Below are positions 49,301 to 61,200 of a stretch of DNA of 64,000 nucleotides, one piece after another. Location: positions 10,229,472 through 10,293,471 of the forward strand of contig VZDJ01004378.1 in NCBI GenBank assembly GCA_008694505.1, written 5' to 3'. A program made the translations under genes and the position numbers. The first letter of the stretch is position 1. Each line of letters begins with the position of its first letter. Below the pieces are notes generated by a model. That model saw only the letters and a program-made list of their open reading frames with translations, had not been told where the DNA came from and made no database searches. Source of the stretch: Cyanoderma ruficeps (Eukaryota; Chordata; Aves; Passeriformes; Timaliidae).

Positions 49301-52300
49301 AGAAATGCAAGCAAGAACAATATAAATGCTCCCTCTGGGATAGTAGAGTGGGTAATCGTTTTAAAATACTAAGTAGCTTTTTGTTTTTAAAGTGATGGTG
49401 ATCTGTGTTTTATTAGCTAAGAATACTCGAGATAACTAAAAGGGTTTGAGTGAAAAAGACATGATTGCATTTTTATTACTAGCAATTTTTTTGTTCATTT
49501 ATTATTAGGCTGGGTGATTCCAAAATGTGATTTTGGGGCATAAAGGAAAGTGATATATGTGAGGAAAAAGGTTAAATTTCCACTTAACTGTATAGGTGAA
49601 ACACAGAAAAATGCAAATTTGATTAAACCAAGTATTTTGTTGTTGTGAAAATGGGAGTTTATTTACCTGCTGCTCAGAATGGCAGAGATTGCTACAGAAA
49701 CCTAAAGGCATAAAGAAAGTTTTGTAGTTAAAACAGCTTCAGGTTTGTAATAAAGCACAGCTGTTGCCACTTCCGCTCACATTCTTTCATAGTAATACAT
49801 TCTGTGGGTTCTCTACAGACCAGCTGACCCAGTCTTAAATGTGGCTGAACCATAAAACCGGTTTTGTCTCATTTCTATGAGATCTTATTTGAAGCATTCA
49901 AAAGATAAAAGGGCGCTTTTTTTTTTTTCCCTTCAGAAGGGTTAACTCCAGTCAAATGTGCTGGTTGTATCTGAAGTTATAGCATCTTCATATAATCCAG
50001 GCTTTGCCTGTGTCTATACTGAAAGGAAGCACAGAGTAGCTGCATAGGATTTAATTTTTTTTTTTTTAACTAGGACAACTGTGAAAGAAATATACTTCAA
50101 TGCATTACCACATACTTATGTATTACCTCAGTTTTATTTACATTCATTTAGCAGGCTTTTGTGACCTACTAAATATTTTTAGCTGATCTTATCCTTGGCA
50201 GTGTTGCTAACATAGTATTTAAAGAGACAGTAATTAGATAAACCCTGCAAACAGTCACTACGGTTTCCCGTGTGTGTGTTATGTGGTTTTTTGTTTTTAA
50301 AAATCAACAAACTAATCCCCCCAAACCCAACAAATATCAAGCACTCTGGTATGGTACAAGTACCAAGATAAGAAAGGAGAGTGTGGAAGGACTATATGTG
50401 GGTTTTTAGTCACTGTTAAAAAAATTCTAATATACCACACAAACCAATGAAAACAGGTCAGAATTTACTGTTCTGTGATTATTTTATACTACCAAAGCCC
50501 CTACATATTTTATGGAACAACTAATCAGCTTTCAGATATTCTTTCCAGACCAGCTTGAAGGAAAACTGGATTAATATAAGGACAGTGAAGGATATAGAGC
50601 ACCTTGCAATGCAATTTCTATTCCAGCAGTTTAGTACCTGTCTCTAGACTGCCTCTTGTTAAGGTTAGCGTGCTTCTAGGTAGAATTGTTACTTGTTTGT
50701 GCTTGTCTAAACTAAAGCACTCTAAATACTTAGGATATTCTTGGCCTAATTTTCATGGACTGTCATGTCTAATGAGGTACTGAACTTTGTTTTATAAGTA
50801 CCAAGTGCCTTTCTAGAAGGATAAAACATTTATTGTGTGGGTACCGGCTAGATACTGTGCTATTTAATGGGGTGTGCAAGCAGTCAAAGGGCACGTATTT
50901 GGCATTTGTCTTGGATCCATTGTAATCCAAGATAATAAAATAATTAAAAAGGAAATATGGTTATATGTGTAGCTACTAAATTAAATTTCTGAAATTTTGA
51001 TCTACCAACCCAGCAGGCAAATTTCAGTTCAGCTTCATAAAACATAGGTTATCATTCCAAAGAGTCCAGAGGCTAATTCTTGCCTGTTCTGGGAGAATCA
51101 GTTGTTAAATACACATTCTCAGTATTTTTTTGCTTGCCAGTTGATCTTCCTCATCTGAAAGTTCTGTCAGAACACAAAATTCAGAGTTAAAAATAGGTGA
51201 ATTTAAATGAGAGGACTTTTTGTTAGCTGTTAACATCAGTTCTTTACCCTTTATCATCCAGATGCAAGTTTGGGATTGGACTGAGCTCTCTCTAGGTGAA
51301 GATGTTTACCATAATATAGAACATCAATATTTAGGTGTTGGGAGTAACTTCACAGACCACAGACACTTGTGCTTCCTCTAAATAATCCTTCAGCATGTTG
51401 GCATGTTGCTAAGCACTTATGTAAAAGGCATATTTGTTTTTGTGGGTTTATGGCTGTTAATAAACAGAGTAATTTTGTTGATTCTGACTTAATTATTCCT
51501 GTTCTATGGGATTTTTATCTGGAAGTTTGTTTAGTACATATGAAAAAATGCCAGGGTGTGCATTTGTGTGACATTTTAAAACTTACTCTTCCTGAAAAAT
51601 AGCAAAATTTTCTGTTTCTGGATACATCAGTTTGATACATTGTTTGTACTCATGCTTGTCTCCAAATTCAAGGCTCATTAAAACTTGAAAACTTTCATCC
51701 TGGATTGTTCTCTCATCTTCCCTGGAAGTTCTCTTGATGGCCTGAGAACTTCCATAGATGTAATCTCACGTCTCAGGGTAGGAAGTGATGAGAAGCTGGG
51801 TCAGAGGAGGCAGCAGCTAACAAGGGCAAACACACACATTTCTTAATTGCCTAGCTTGTTCTGTTTTTCAGTCTGAAGTTGTTTGCATGAGTTTAAAGTC
51901 AGATGAACAATTTCAAACAAGTAGTCTGATTTTGCCATACTATGGGTTAGGACTGCTCATAAATTTGCTGACCGTGTTTTCTCAGTGCAGTGGGATATAA
52001 AAGCAGAAATATTTGTTGCAGACTTTTAGAAGTACTCTCTTACTGTTTTACAGATATTTGCAAATGGTGTTTTGGTTACATTGTTAAAAATTATTTTATT
52101 TAATTTTGTTAATTCTGACTGCAGAAGTGTATGAAAACATTACTGTTTCTTCTCTGTTGGTCTAGTGACAGTTGGCAGGTGCTGGCTCCCTGTGAGAGCT
52201 GTAAGTTGCACAGCTTGGTAATTGGCATTGAAATTGAGTAAGAAAATTGCCTCTTTCTCTTATGCTACAATACAGGCTTTCTAAGACAAGTTCTTTCTCT

Positions 52301-52315
52301 TTTCCTTTTCCACAG
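46396..52315. other. Intronic or intergenic DNA, no gene recognised
   Basis: About 6 kb of AT-rich sequence. The open frames near 47,600-48,001 and 51,369-51,602 have no exon-like edges. A duplicated block lies at 48471-48540 and is described separately. No transposon was recognised. Confidence 0.45.
48471..48540. repeat. 23-base tandem duplication with adjoining hairpin
   Basis: CAGTAAAAGTAGGAGTAAAG occurs at 48471 and again at 48494 (period 23). It is followed by TACTCCT, a 5-base loop and AGGAGTA, an inverted copy of the AGGAGTA core. It looks like local template-switch duplication. Confidence 0.85.
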
Positions 52316-52409
52316 AAAATCAGCCATTATTAAATTTTCTCAAAGAAAAAGGGCATACATGTGAGCAGCATGAGGAAGAATTACTTGCTCTCTGAATGAC
52401 TTGCGTCAA
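52316..52409 (+). other. Candidate 94-base exon with near-consensus splice sites
   Basis: The acceptor is unusually good: a long pyrimidine tract TTCTTTCTCTTTTCCTTTTC followed by CACAG ending at 52315. The donor is near consensus (CAA|GTAAGAG) at 52409/52410. No frame is open throughout; one frame is open to a TGA near the end, and a late ATG (52396) could begin a coding region continuing into the next exon. This fits a second 5' UTR or start-codon exon of the CpG-island gene about 11 kb upstream, outside any recognised repeat. Without transcript data it could be a pseudo-exon. Confidence 0.35.
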
Positions 52410-53301
52410 GTAAGAGCCAGCAGCTCAGTCTCACCTATATATCTGAAAAATCAGTCTAAGAATGTTTGGAAATTGAAGAGGGTGCTGATTGGGAAAAACT
52501 TCAGGGGTAGCTGTGTGAAATGAGTGGCAAAAGATACTGCTGTACAAGGAAGAAAAAAGTTGTCAGTCTGCAGTTATACAAAAGAATGTCTCCTTTCCCT
52601 CTCATTAAAAATCAGATTTCTATACTGTGCATCTGGAAATATGATTCTTTATTACTTAATTTTTCTTTTCTTTCATTTTTTTAGTTAGTTGGGATTATTT
52701 TTCTTAATGGAGCAATAGCAAAATTAATAATTGTTTTGTGGGATATTACTGTTGAGAGATACTTAAAAGTGCATTTTGCTTTGAACAGCTATTGGAGATT
52801 ATGACAGTGTGTACGGGTACAAATCACAGTGTTCTTAAAACCAGAATTACAGAATTCAGAGAAATCTGTCATTCTGTGAGGCTAGTGGAGTCTCTTCATG
52901 CATCACATATGAGATCTGAGCTGATCATGTCTTGGAGTTTGTAGTACCTTCTTAATGAAAGTGTGAAAAACCCATTTATTTGAGTACATTTCCAGATACA
53001 AGTTGTATAAAGAACAAAATCACATGTTGACAAAATGCTTTGTTCTGCAGGTGTTGTAATGCATGTTGGGGTATGCAGGAGATTAAGTCCTGAGCTCATT
53101 TAGAACATCCAAACATGCTTGCAAATTCTCTTTTCCCTGATAAGGGAGTGTCTCAGAGAGAGACAGATTCCAGTGAAAATGTATTTGAACAATTTTTATC
53201 AATTAAGCTTTTACTATGAACAGAGTAAAGCTATTATTAAAAACAGATACTTGCATGGTACATTTGCTTGTCTTGTGCCACTGTTCCCACTGTGCAGGTG
53301 C
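52410..53301. other. Intronic or intergenic DNA, no gene
   Basis: AT-rich sequence without recognised features between the candidate exon and the minisatellite. Confidence 0.45.
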
Positions 53302-53536
53302 ACACTGTGACACAGACACTGTGACACAGACAGTCACACAGACACGGTCACACAGACACTGTGACACAGATGCTGTCACACAGACATTGTCACGCAGACA
53401 CTGTCACACAGACACTGTCACACAGACACTGTGACACAATCATTGTCACACAGACACTGTCACACAGACACTGTCACACAATCATTGTCACACAGACACT
53501 GTCACACAGACACTGTCACACAGACACTGTCACACA
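53302..53536. repeat. 14-base minisatellite, about 17 copies
   Basis: Tandem units of the form GTCACACAGACACT repeat with a 14-base period. A variant unit ending AATCATT recurs at intervals of three units, giving a weak higher-order structure near 53,425-53,490. The open frames across it on both strands (His/Thr/Val-rich repeats) come from the absence of stop codons in the unit and are not genes. Confidence 0.95.
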
Positions 53537-53790
53537 CGCCGTCACTCCCAGTCACCCGTGTGGAGCCCAGCCCCGCTGTTGGCTGCCCAGGGGAGCGGCA
53601 CTGTGTGACAGTGACCCCTGGGCAGGTGTGCTCAGAGTCCCTCACAGCTGCCCCAGCAGCGTGGGCAGAGCTGGTGTCTCTGAGGGTGCACCTGGGATGG
53701 GGACCGAGCTGCACAGCCCCCGCTGGCACTGACATGGCCTGGGAGCCTGACACACGCACCGCAGGCTCTGGGTCTCCCATTTCTTGAGAA
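53537..53790. other. GC-rich block next to the minisatellite
   Basis: About 250 bases of clearly higher GC content adjoin the minisatellite and end abruptly near the AGAAGGTAACAGG sequence at about 53,790. Open frames on both strands exist but show no family resemblance. It may be an inserted or expanded sequence that shares an origin with the minisatellite. Confidence 0.5.
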
Positions 53791-56700
53791 GGTAACAGGA
53801 CAACAGTTCTCCATAGCCTGTTAGTATTTGGTAGACACCCTCTCAGCACATATAGTTCTCTTTCTAGTTTGCTCTTTTCTACTGAGTCCATTTAGAGAAA
53901 TTCCCAGCAACAGGATGACAACACAACCCTTGTAAAACTGATACTTTATTGAAAAACTGCAATGGGAAGTCACTGACCTGGGAAAGACTTTCCTCAATTT
54001 TCTTTCAATCTTCTTATTGTATTTGGAATTGAACTATAATCAGTTTGAATTTTGAATTTCCCTTTTGTATTCTAATTTACTTCTGTGGAGGTTTTGTTAT
54101 TTGTTCCACTGCGACCAAGTTCAATTCCATTTTTCAATTGTTATAAAAATACTAACTAAAAACTTGTCACGTCAAATGCATTTCATGACAATTTTATCTA
54201 ACCTTTTAATGCAATTTCAACACAAATATATTTATTATAACTGAGTTAACTATTTCTGCAGAAGCGGTTATCTTTAAAATTGTTCTTCCCCTTTCTCAGT
54301 CACCAATACTACTTTTCACTTTTATCAAACTTCTATATTTTGAATTTCTGCCATTGAAACTTGTGTTACTGTGGAACTTCCAGTTAATGCTAAAAATGGA
54401 AAGAAGCTGAATCTAGTGGTTTACCATAATTTAAGTTACATTGCACCCTCTGCAGGTTTTGTACTTCCTAGAAAGAAACAGAAGAAAGTTTTATGGATTT
54501 TCACTGTTATTAGCTGGTTATTAGGTCTGACATTAATCACATGTCCAAGTATGCATTGGGAATAATTTAGCTGACATCAAGGGAGTGGCACTGGCGTAAA
54601 ACTGTTTTTAATGAGCTTTGTCTGCAGAGAACTTTGAAGATGAAACATAATTTACATAACATCTTATTTTGTCCACAAAAGTGTAGATTAATTCAGATTT
54701 TAAGCTGCTATTAATTGGACAGTTTTCAAAGAACTATTTGTTCACTGCAAGTAAGATAAAAAGATCTGACCTGTAAATGTTAAGAGCTCTACAATTACTC
54801 TTCTGTCAATGCTATTCAATATTGCTCTATCAAGTAATTTTTACTACATAAAATTAGTCCCATATATTGCATTTCTATATGCCTGAACAATATCCAAACC
54901 CTATCCTAAGATGATCCTTTTATAACCCACTGTCTTACCTGCTGGGAGGTCATTCTAGGTATCAGTGTAGATTCTTTCAAGCACTGTAGACATAATACAG
55001 AATGTGTAGTGATGATCATCATTATGATCACCATAAGATCATCTCTGAGTTTTCTCATGTAGTACTCTATCACTTTCCATGAATACATATGTAGACCAAG
55101 GAAAAAATTGTGCAAAAGCCATTTCACTAGTTCTGTTTTATATGTTGATTTGGGTGCAAAAGGAATTACTATATTTGAAGAAGAATTTTTTAAATACTGT
55201 TTATGATCGAATACATTTAATTACTGATGAGTCATAAAAGCATCTCTAATACTTCAGAATGCAGATAAATTTAGGTTCTGCTTTTCACCTCTGAAAAAAA
55301 TTGAGTTTCTTTCAAGTGTTGGGAGGAGATATCAAGCTAGTTGGATTTACCATTTTATAAGAGAATGTCTTTGCTTTTTGGTGTTCCTGTTTACTTAGTA
55401 TTTATTATATCCTGAGATATAGACTGAAACGTGGTGTGATGTTTAATTTAATTTCTAGATTTTTAATTACCTGAATGTTTCATTTGGATCTGATATGTCC
55501 CTTTGAGCATATTGGCTGCAGAGTGTTCACTTGATGGTTTCACTATATGGGGTTGTCAATTTAACATGATGAATAGCTCAGTAATTCTGGAGTAATTCCA
55601 TACTTCGAAACTCCAGAGTGAAGTGGGAATCCCATTAATTCTTAAAAAATCTAGTTCAGGTTCTTTCAGAATCACTGAACTATATTTTTAAATGGCATGT
55701 TATTATCTCTGAATCTAGCATTATTTTTTTAAGAACCTGCAAATAAGTTAGACAATTAGATTTAATGAAAATTAAATAAAAGCTGTATTCTCTTACAGAT
55801 CTAATATTTGTGTCTTAGTTTTTTAAAATTTTTGTTTTGAATGACTACGTTAATGTAACTAAACAATTTGAATTTGTCACCACTGTTAATATGACCATGT
55901 TATGAATAAGTATTTGAATACTTTGGGAAGAACACTGATCCCAAACTACTATCTGAACAGTGAAAATCTCAATGGTCCTTTAACAGCAAGTTCCCTTAAA
56001 CTATATGCCAGTGTAATTTATCTCCTTTCAGCTGCCTCTGTAGCTTAGTTCAGCTCATGGACATGCAGAGTCTCACCACATAATCCCCTTAAGACAGTGC
56101 TTGTATTTGTTATCTTTCTAGGCACAGTATTTTATCTTCTGTGAACCCATTTGATACGCGTTTCTGGTCCTTGAGTGAGTGATAAACCAAGTAACGCCCT
56201 TGTACATGCTTTCATGGAGGACTGTGAGCATGTTGTTTTTGTTGATGTCCTGTATTTTAGACAATTTTTTCCCTTTTTTCCCCACTACTTAAAGCTATCA
56301 AAAGGTGTAAGCACAGCAAAAAATATAAAATAGTTTGAATAGTTATCATAGATGCAAAGGAGGAGGAAATATACTGGATTTCATTACCTGATGATAGGAA
56401 GATCTATTTCAGTTTAAATTAATGACTGATGCTGAAGGGGGTTTTTTGTTTTGTTTTGGGCTGGGTTTTTTTGCATAATGGTAGTTTTAGAATGTTTATT
56501 ATGTTTAATTTTGAGCAAGTTTTATGTTCCGTTTGGGGATTTTGGTAGCTGTTGAGACAAAAATATTCTCTGTCGATGTATTCAGACAGATGGTTGGCCT
56601 GTACAGTATGTGCAAGGATGTTCTTTTCTCAGGGACTAAATTTCAGTTTTGACTGTTAAGAGTTTCAGAGTATTTTCATTTTCCTTCTCAGATTCAGATG

Positions 56701-57976
56701 ATGATGTAGCCCCTGGAGAGTAGTCTTCTGGTTATCACTAGAGGCAGTAAATGAAATCTGTAAAATGGAAGAAGTAGGTCATGGTTTATGTTCTGGTCTT
56801 GGGTTTATCGCTAAGTGGAGTATATAGAAAAGTCAATGCATTTTGAAACCTCAGGGCACCATTTGTTGATACTGATACTGTCATGAGGAGGAGTTTGACA
56901 GGTCACTGATTAAGTATTTGCCTGATTGGCTTTCATGAGAAAAGAGATGATGATGTTTCAACTTGAATTTCTAGTCAAATAGAAGTGAGGGTTGCCTTTG
57001 ACTTTTTCTCCCACTATGTAGATGTTAAATTGATTTCAGTTTATTTGTCTATGAAGAATTTTCTTTTTAATAGAGATAACCTTTTTAATGACTTGGTAAA
57101 TTCTAGGAAAAATACATTAGAAATCACTTTAAAAAAGTGTCACTTTTTACAACTTATTACAGCTTAAGACAGCTCATTTGGAGATCTCTTACAAAAGAGA
57201 AGAACCATCCCCGGACGGCTGAAATGATCCCCTGGTAGAGATTTGTTGTTTATTTGTTGATACAAATAAATGTGAGTGAGCCATCTGAACAACCAGCAGT
57301 CTAGAAGTCCTGAGGCAAAAAACATGTCCCATTGAATCAAAACAGATGCATTGCAGAGTTATTAAAATATTTTACTTAAATTTTACATTCCTTTTGAGTA
57401 TTTGTATGGAAGATGTGGAAATATATTCAACCTTTTTTTTTAATAAATAGGAAGATAATAGGTTTGTTGTTTCAGTTCCCTAGAAATATATTTGTCCTAC
57501 TGACAACTGAGAAACTAAATTTTGTTTACAGACTCTGAATTTCTGTAGAATTTATCAAGAAGTACCATAAAATTGTCTAGAAAAATATTAATAAAAATAG
57601 TTTACTAAAAAAAATATTTATAATGTGTTATTCCCATTTTTGGCATAGTGATATTTTAATGTTTCTCTTTAATTTAGAAAGACAAAAGTATAAGGAAAAG
57701 ATGATCAGAGGAGTATTTGACAAATATGCTTTTACATACTAAAGTTATAGATGTACAAAAGATAGCAATAATACATTCGCTCATTTTAATAGATGTGAAT
57801 ATGTAATATTAATGACTCCAAAATTTAAGTCATTCCAGTTATTATAATTTAGAACTTTTAAGTATTTTGATTTGGCATTTTCCACCTGCTGATGCAGGTA
57901 GCAGTCATATATAAACAGACATATTTTCAACAAATTACATTTTCACTGAGCAATGACAGAATTTATTAATATGTAC
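53791..57976. other. Intronic or intergenic DNA, no gene recognised
   Basis: Strongly AT-rich sequence. No exon, RNA gene or repeat family was recognised. Confidence 0.5.
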
Positions 57977-58295
57977 TGGATTCACATGGCCAGATTTCAG
58001 TAGTGGGAGGCCACTAGTGTGGTTTCTTTGAGAAGCTACCAGAAACTTCCTCTTAGTGTCTAAGAGAGCCAGTGCCAACTGGCTCCAAGACAGACCCACC
58101 AGTGGGCATGGCCAAGCCCATTACCCATCTCTGATTTGACTGCTAATAAATTAAGCTGATTTTCCTAAAGCTGAGTCTGTTTTTGCTGTTATAGTGATTG
58201 ATAAATGACTTCTCCCTGACCTTTTTCCATGAGCCTTGCATTCTATTTTTTTCACCTTTGTCCAGCTGAGGAGAGGACAGGGTCAACCCACCACA
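57977..58295 (+). mobile_element. Internally deleted avian ERV LTR
   Basis: The start TGGATTCACATGG leads into GAGAAGCTACCAGAAACTTC, GAGCCAGTGCCAACTGGCTC and CAAGCCCATT, the order of the 5' part of a common avian LTR as I recall it. It then jumps straight to the 3' part: CTCTGATTTGACTGC, TAATAAATTAAGC, GTCCAGCTGAGGAGAGGAC and the terminal GGTCAACCCACCACA. Remembered full copies carry several hundred more bases between these parts, so this copy has an internal deletion near 58,120. Flanks (TGTAC before, TAAAC after) match at only 3 of 5 positions, consistent with an old insertion. Confidence 0.72.
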
Positions 58296-61200
58296 TAAAC
58301 TAACTTCAACCAGCTAATTCTCTGTCTAAGCATCCAAAGTGATCTTAGAACTGAAAGACAATAATGGAAGCTTGTTTGAGTTGGAAAACTGAACTTGGTT
58401 TTTGTGGGTTGGTGTTGTGTGGAGATTTTTTGTTGTTGTTTTGGAGATTAGTTTGTGTGGTTTTGCTTCATTGGGATTCTTTTGTTTTTTTGTTTGTTGT
58501 GGTGTTTGTTTTTTTAAGACTTCTGCATACTTCTTATCTTGTATTCCAGTATAGATAGCAAGCAAGCACAGATAACCTAACTTCTGTGTTCTGAACCATA
58601 CGAGTGGGGAAGCAATGTTTTGTATTCTTGTAGTTGGTTTTGTTTACATTTTTTGGATATGTGTATCTGAGTTTCAACTTTATGCTTGCTATGGAAGTAT
58701 TATTTTTTTATACTTTTAAGCTGGAAGTTATTTCAGTTACTGGAATTCACATATTGCAGTATTAGTATACTGGTTACAGCAGACAAGTGGACAGAAATTT
58801 GGTAGTTTTGTCACACATAAATGTCAAGAGTTCAAAATACACATGCTTCCTAATAAAACTCTGAGCATGTCAGTATGATAACATGCTTTACTTTGAGCTG
58901 ACCTGCTGTTTTGAAAGATCCTTTAATATCATTTGCTTCTTTTAAAAATAAATAATAGGATTATGGGGTAAAATCTCATGTTACTGACATTTTCGTTTCC
59001 TCTTCAGTCTGGGAGTATTTATGATTTGTAGTTATATGATTTGTGTTTCATAATGTAAGCTGTTGATCTGCCTCAAAAAACGGAAGAGTGCAGACTCTGC
59101 AGTGGTTTGTTAAATGTAGTCCTGCCACAGACAACTATCACAATTGCTTTTAATATGTAGCCCTGTTTACTTGCCTTTCTTGTAGAGTATTTGATAAATC
59201 ATTTTTTTCATGTTTTCTTCAGCAAACTTTTAACTTGAGATTCAGCCTGTCTTTTTTGATCTGCTGTAAGGGATTGTGAGGGGATGGATAGAGATAGTGC
59301 TGAAGGCAATCTTGCCCCTGATACATTGAGCTGTGTTACTTACCAGAGAGTGGGAACAGCCTTGCACACAGCTATGGGTGTGATAAAGGAGTCAGTTAGT
59401 TGGTGTCTGCTGGCTGTGCTGTGAGGAGGGTGGAACAGGAGGTCGTGTGAGGGACAGCCAGGGCTAGGTGGCCATGCTAGGGACAGGAAGGAGCTAGCCT
59501 AAGCTGCAAAAGGAAGAGGGAAGGAGAGAAAGAGCCGAGCTGTGTGGAGCTGCCCATGGGAGGCTACACAGAAAAGGTATGAGAGACTTTTGGATAACAA
59601 GGTGCTGATGATTGAAGCCTTCCTTGCTGCCAGTCGTAGCTCCTCTGTCAAGGTATCAGTAAATAGCTTGCACCTACCTCTTGCCCTGCTGGTAATTCAG
59701 GCTAAGGGAGGGTATGAGATGAGATGAGATGAAATCTGGGAGGTGTTTCAGGAGAGAGCATTCCAGGGCCTTTGTTCTTAAGGGAGATGCCTGTGGGATT
59801 TACGTTTTGCTGTAGTAGAGCATAGGGCATATTCCTGGGAAACTGCTGTAATCTAACATTAAATGTCAGTTTTTAATCTTGAAAGTACAGTTCCTTAGTA
59901 TTTTTGGAAGTCTCAACTCTTTCAAATACACCATAATCCACGTCCTTACAAAAATGGTTGTGTTTTGGTTTTGTTTTAGTACCTATATGAGAATAGCACG
60001 CTATTTGGTTATTTCCCAAGTTGTGATAGGTAAACTTTATGCCTTGGCTCTTTCCAACCATTCTATCTGTATGCAGGCTGGCTGGTTGGACTGCAAGGGA
60101 AGAGGCACCCAAGCAGGGTGGCCAGGAGGCCCCACAGGGTGGGTGGCCAGGCTGCCAGAGCAAGACAAACTATATCTGGAGGAGGGACTGGACTCTGCCT
60201 GTGTGTGATGCCAAGTGTTTCTTACATGGAATTGCTTCTATTTTTTCAAATTTGTTTCCCTTTCATTATGATGGTGTTGTTCAGATGAAACGAATCTTAA
60301 CTTGTGTGCACCTATTTCCAGCTGTGGGACTTTTGGGGGAAACTGAGTGAGAGGGAATGCAAAATTAGATACTCTGGGCCATGTGGGTTTGCCTGACTTT
60401 TCCCCTCTATTCTCAGTGGGCCCAGCTTCTCTCAAGGTTAGAGTGTAGATATACCTATCCCTGAATTTCCTGTGCTTTGAGCAACAGATAACCAACACTG
60501 TTTCAATGGCAGCTTTCCAGTAGTACTGTGAAAGAAAAATTCCTTCAGGGTGAAAACTCTTCTCTAATGGTTGCCATGGAAACAGAGAACTGCATGATTA
60601 TATGGATTAATATCTCAGCTTCATGTAAATGTTCTGCAACCTTCTCTGCCTTATCATTTAGGGGAAACATTGATTCTCTATCCATTAGTGCTTTCAGCTC
60701 TGTTATAGCTTAAATTCGGGCCAAATCTTTAATGCAGAAAAATAGCTGTCTATTTAACTAAATGGATTGATTTCAGTCCTGCTGGCTGTTCATGAATTTA
60801 GTAGGCAACATTGTTTTTCTGTTGTTGTTGCATAAGGTGCATTTTGTAGCTTAATTTAATATAATCAATTCTTCAAATACTGTACTAATATCCAGGGGAT
60901 ATGACTACTTTTTCCCCTGTCATTGCCCCTGACATTTCTGGTAAAAAATATTCTTCAAGAATATTCCAGAGGCTCTGTAAGACAAGAGTTACAGTCAAAA
61001 TAATCACAATTGCCTCAATATGCTGCTTGTTATTACTGGAGGCAAATGATTCCAGTGCATTCTGGTCAGGTAGATGAGTCACTATGCAGTGTTGGAATGT
61101 CAAATTCCTCTATCCGAGAGAATTTTTTTTTAATTAATGTGAAACTTGACCTAGTGTCAACTGGTTTATGTTTAATGTCAGTAAGTATTAAACCAAATTT

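Noticed and set aside
53216..53891. Open frames with His/Thr/Val repeats, and an antisense frame across the same block
   Set aside because: They are produced by the 14-base minisatellite and its GC-rich neighbour. The repeat is open in several frames at once.
59540..59730. GC-richer stretch with AAG|GTATGAG and CAAG|GTATCAG donor-like sites
   Set aside because: No matching acceptor and no recognised peptide.
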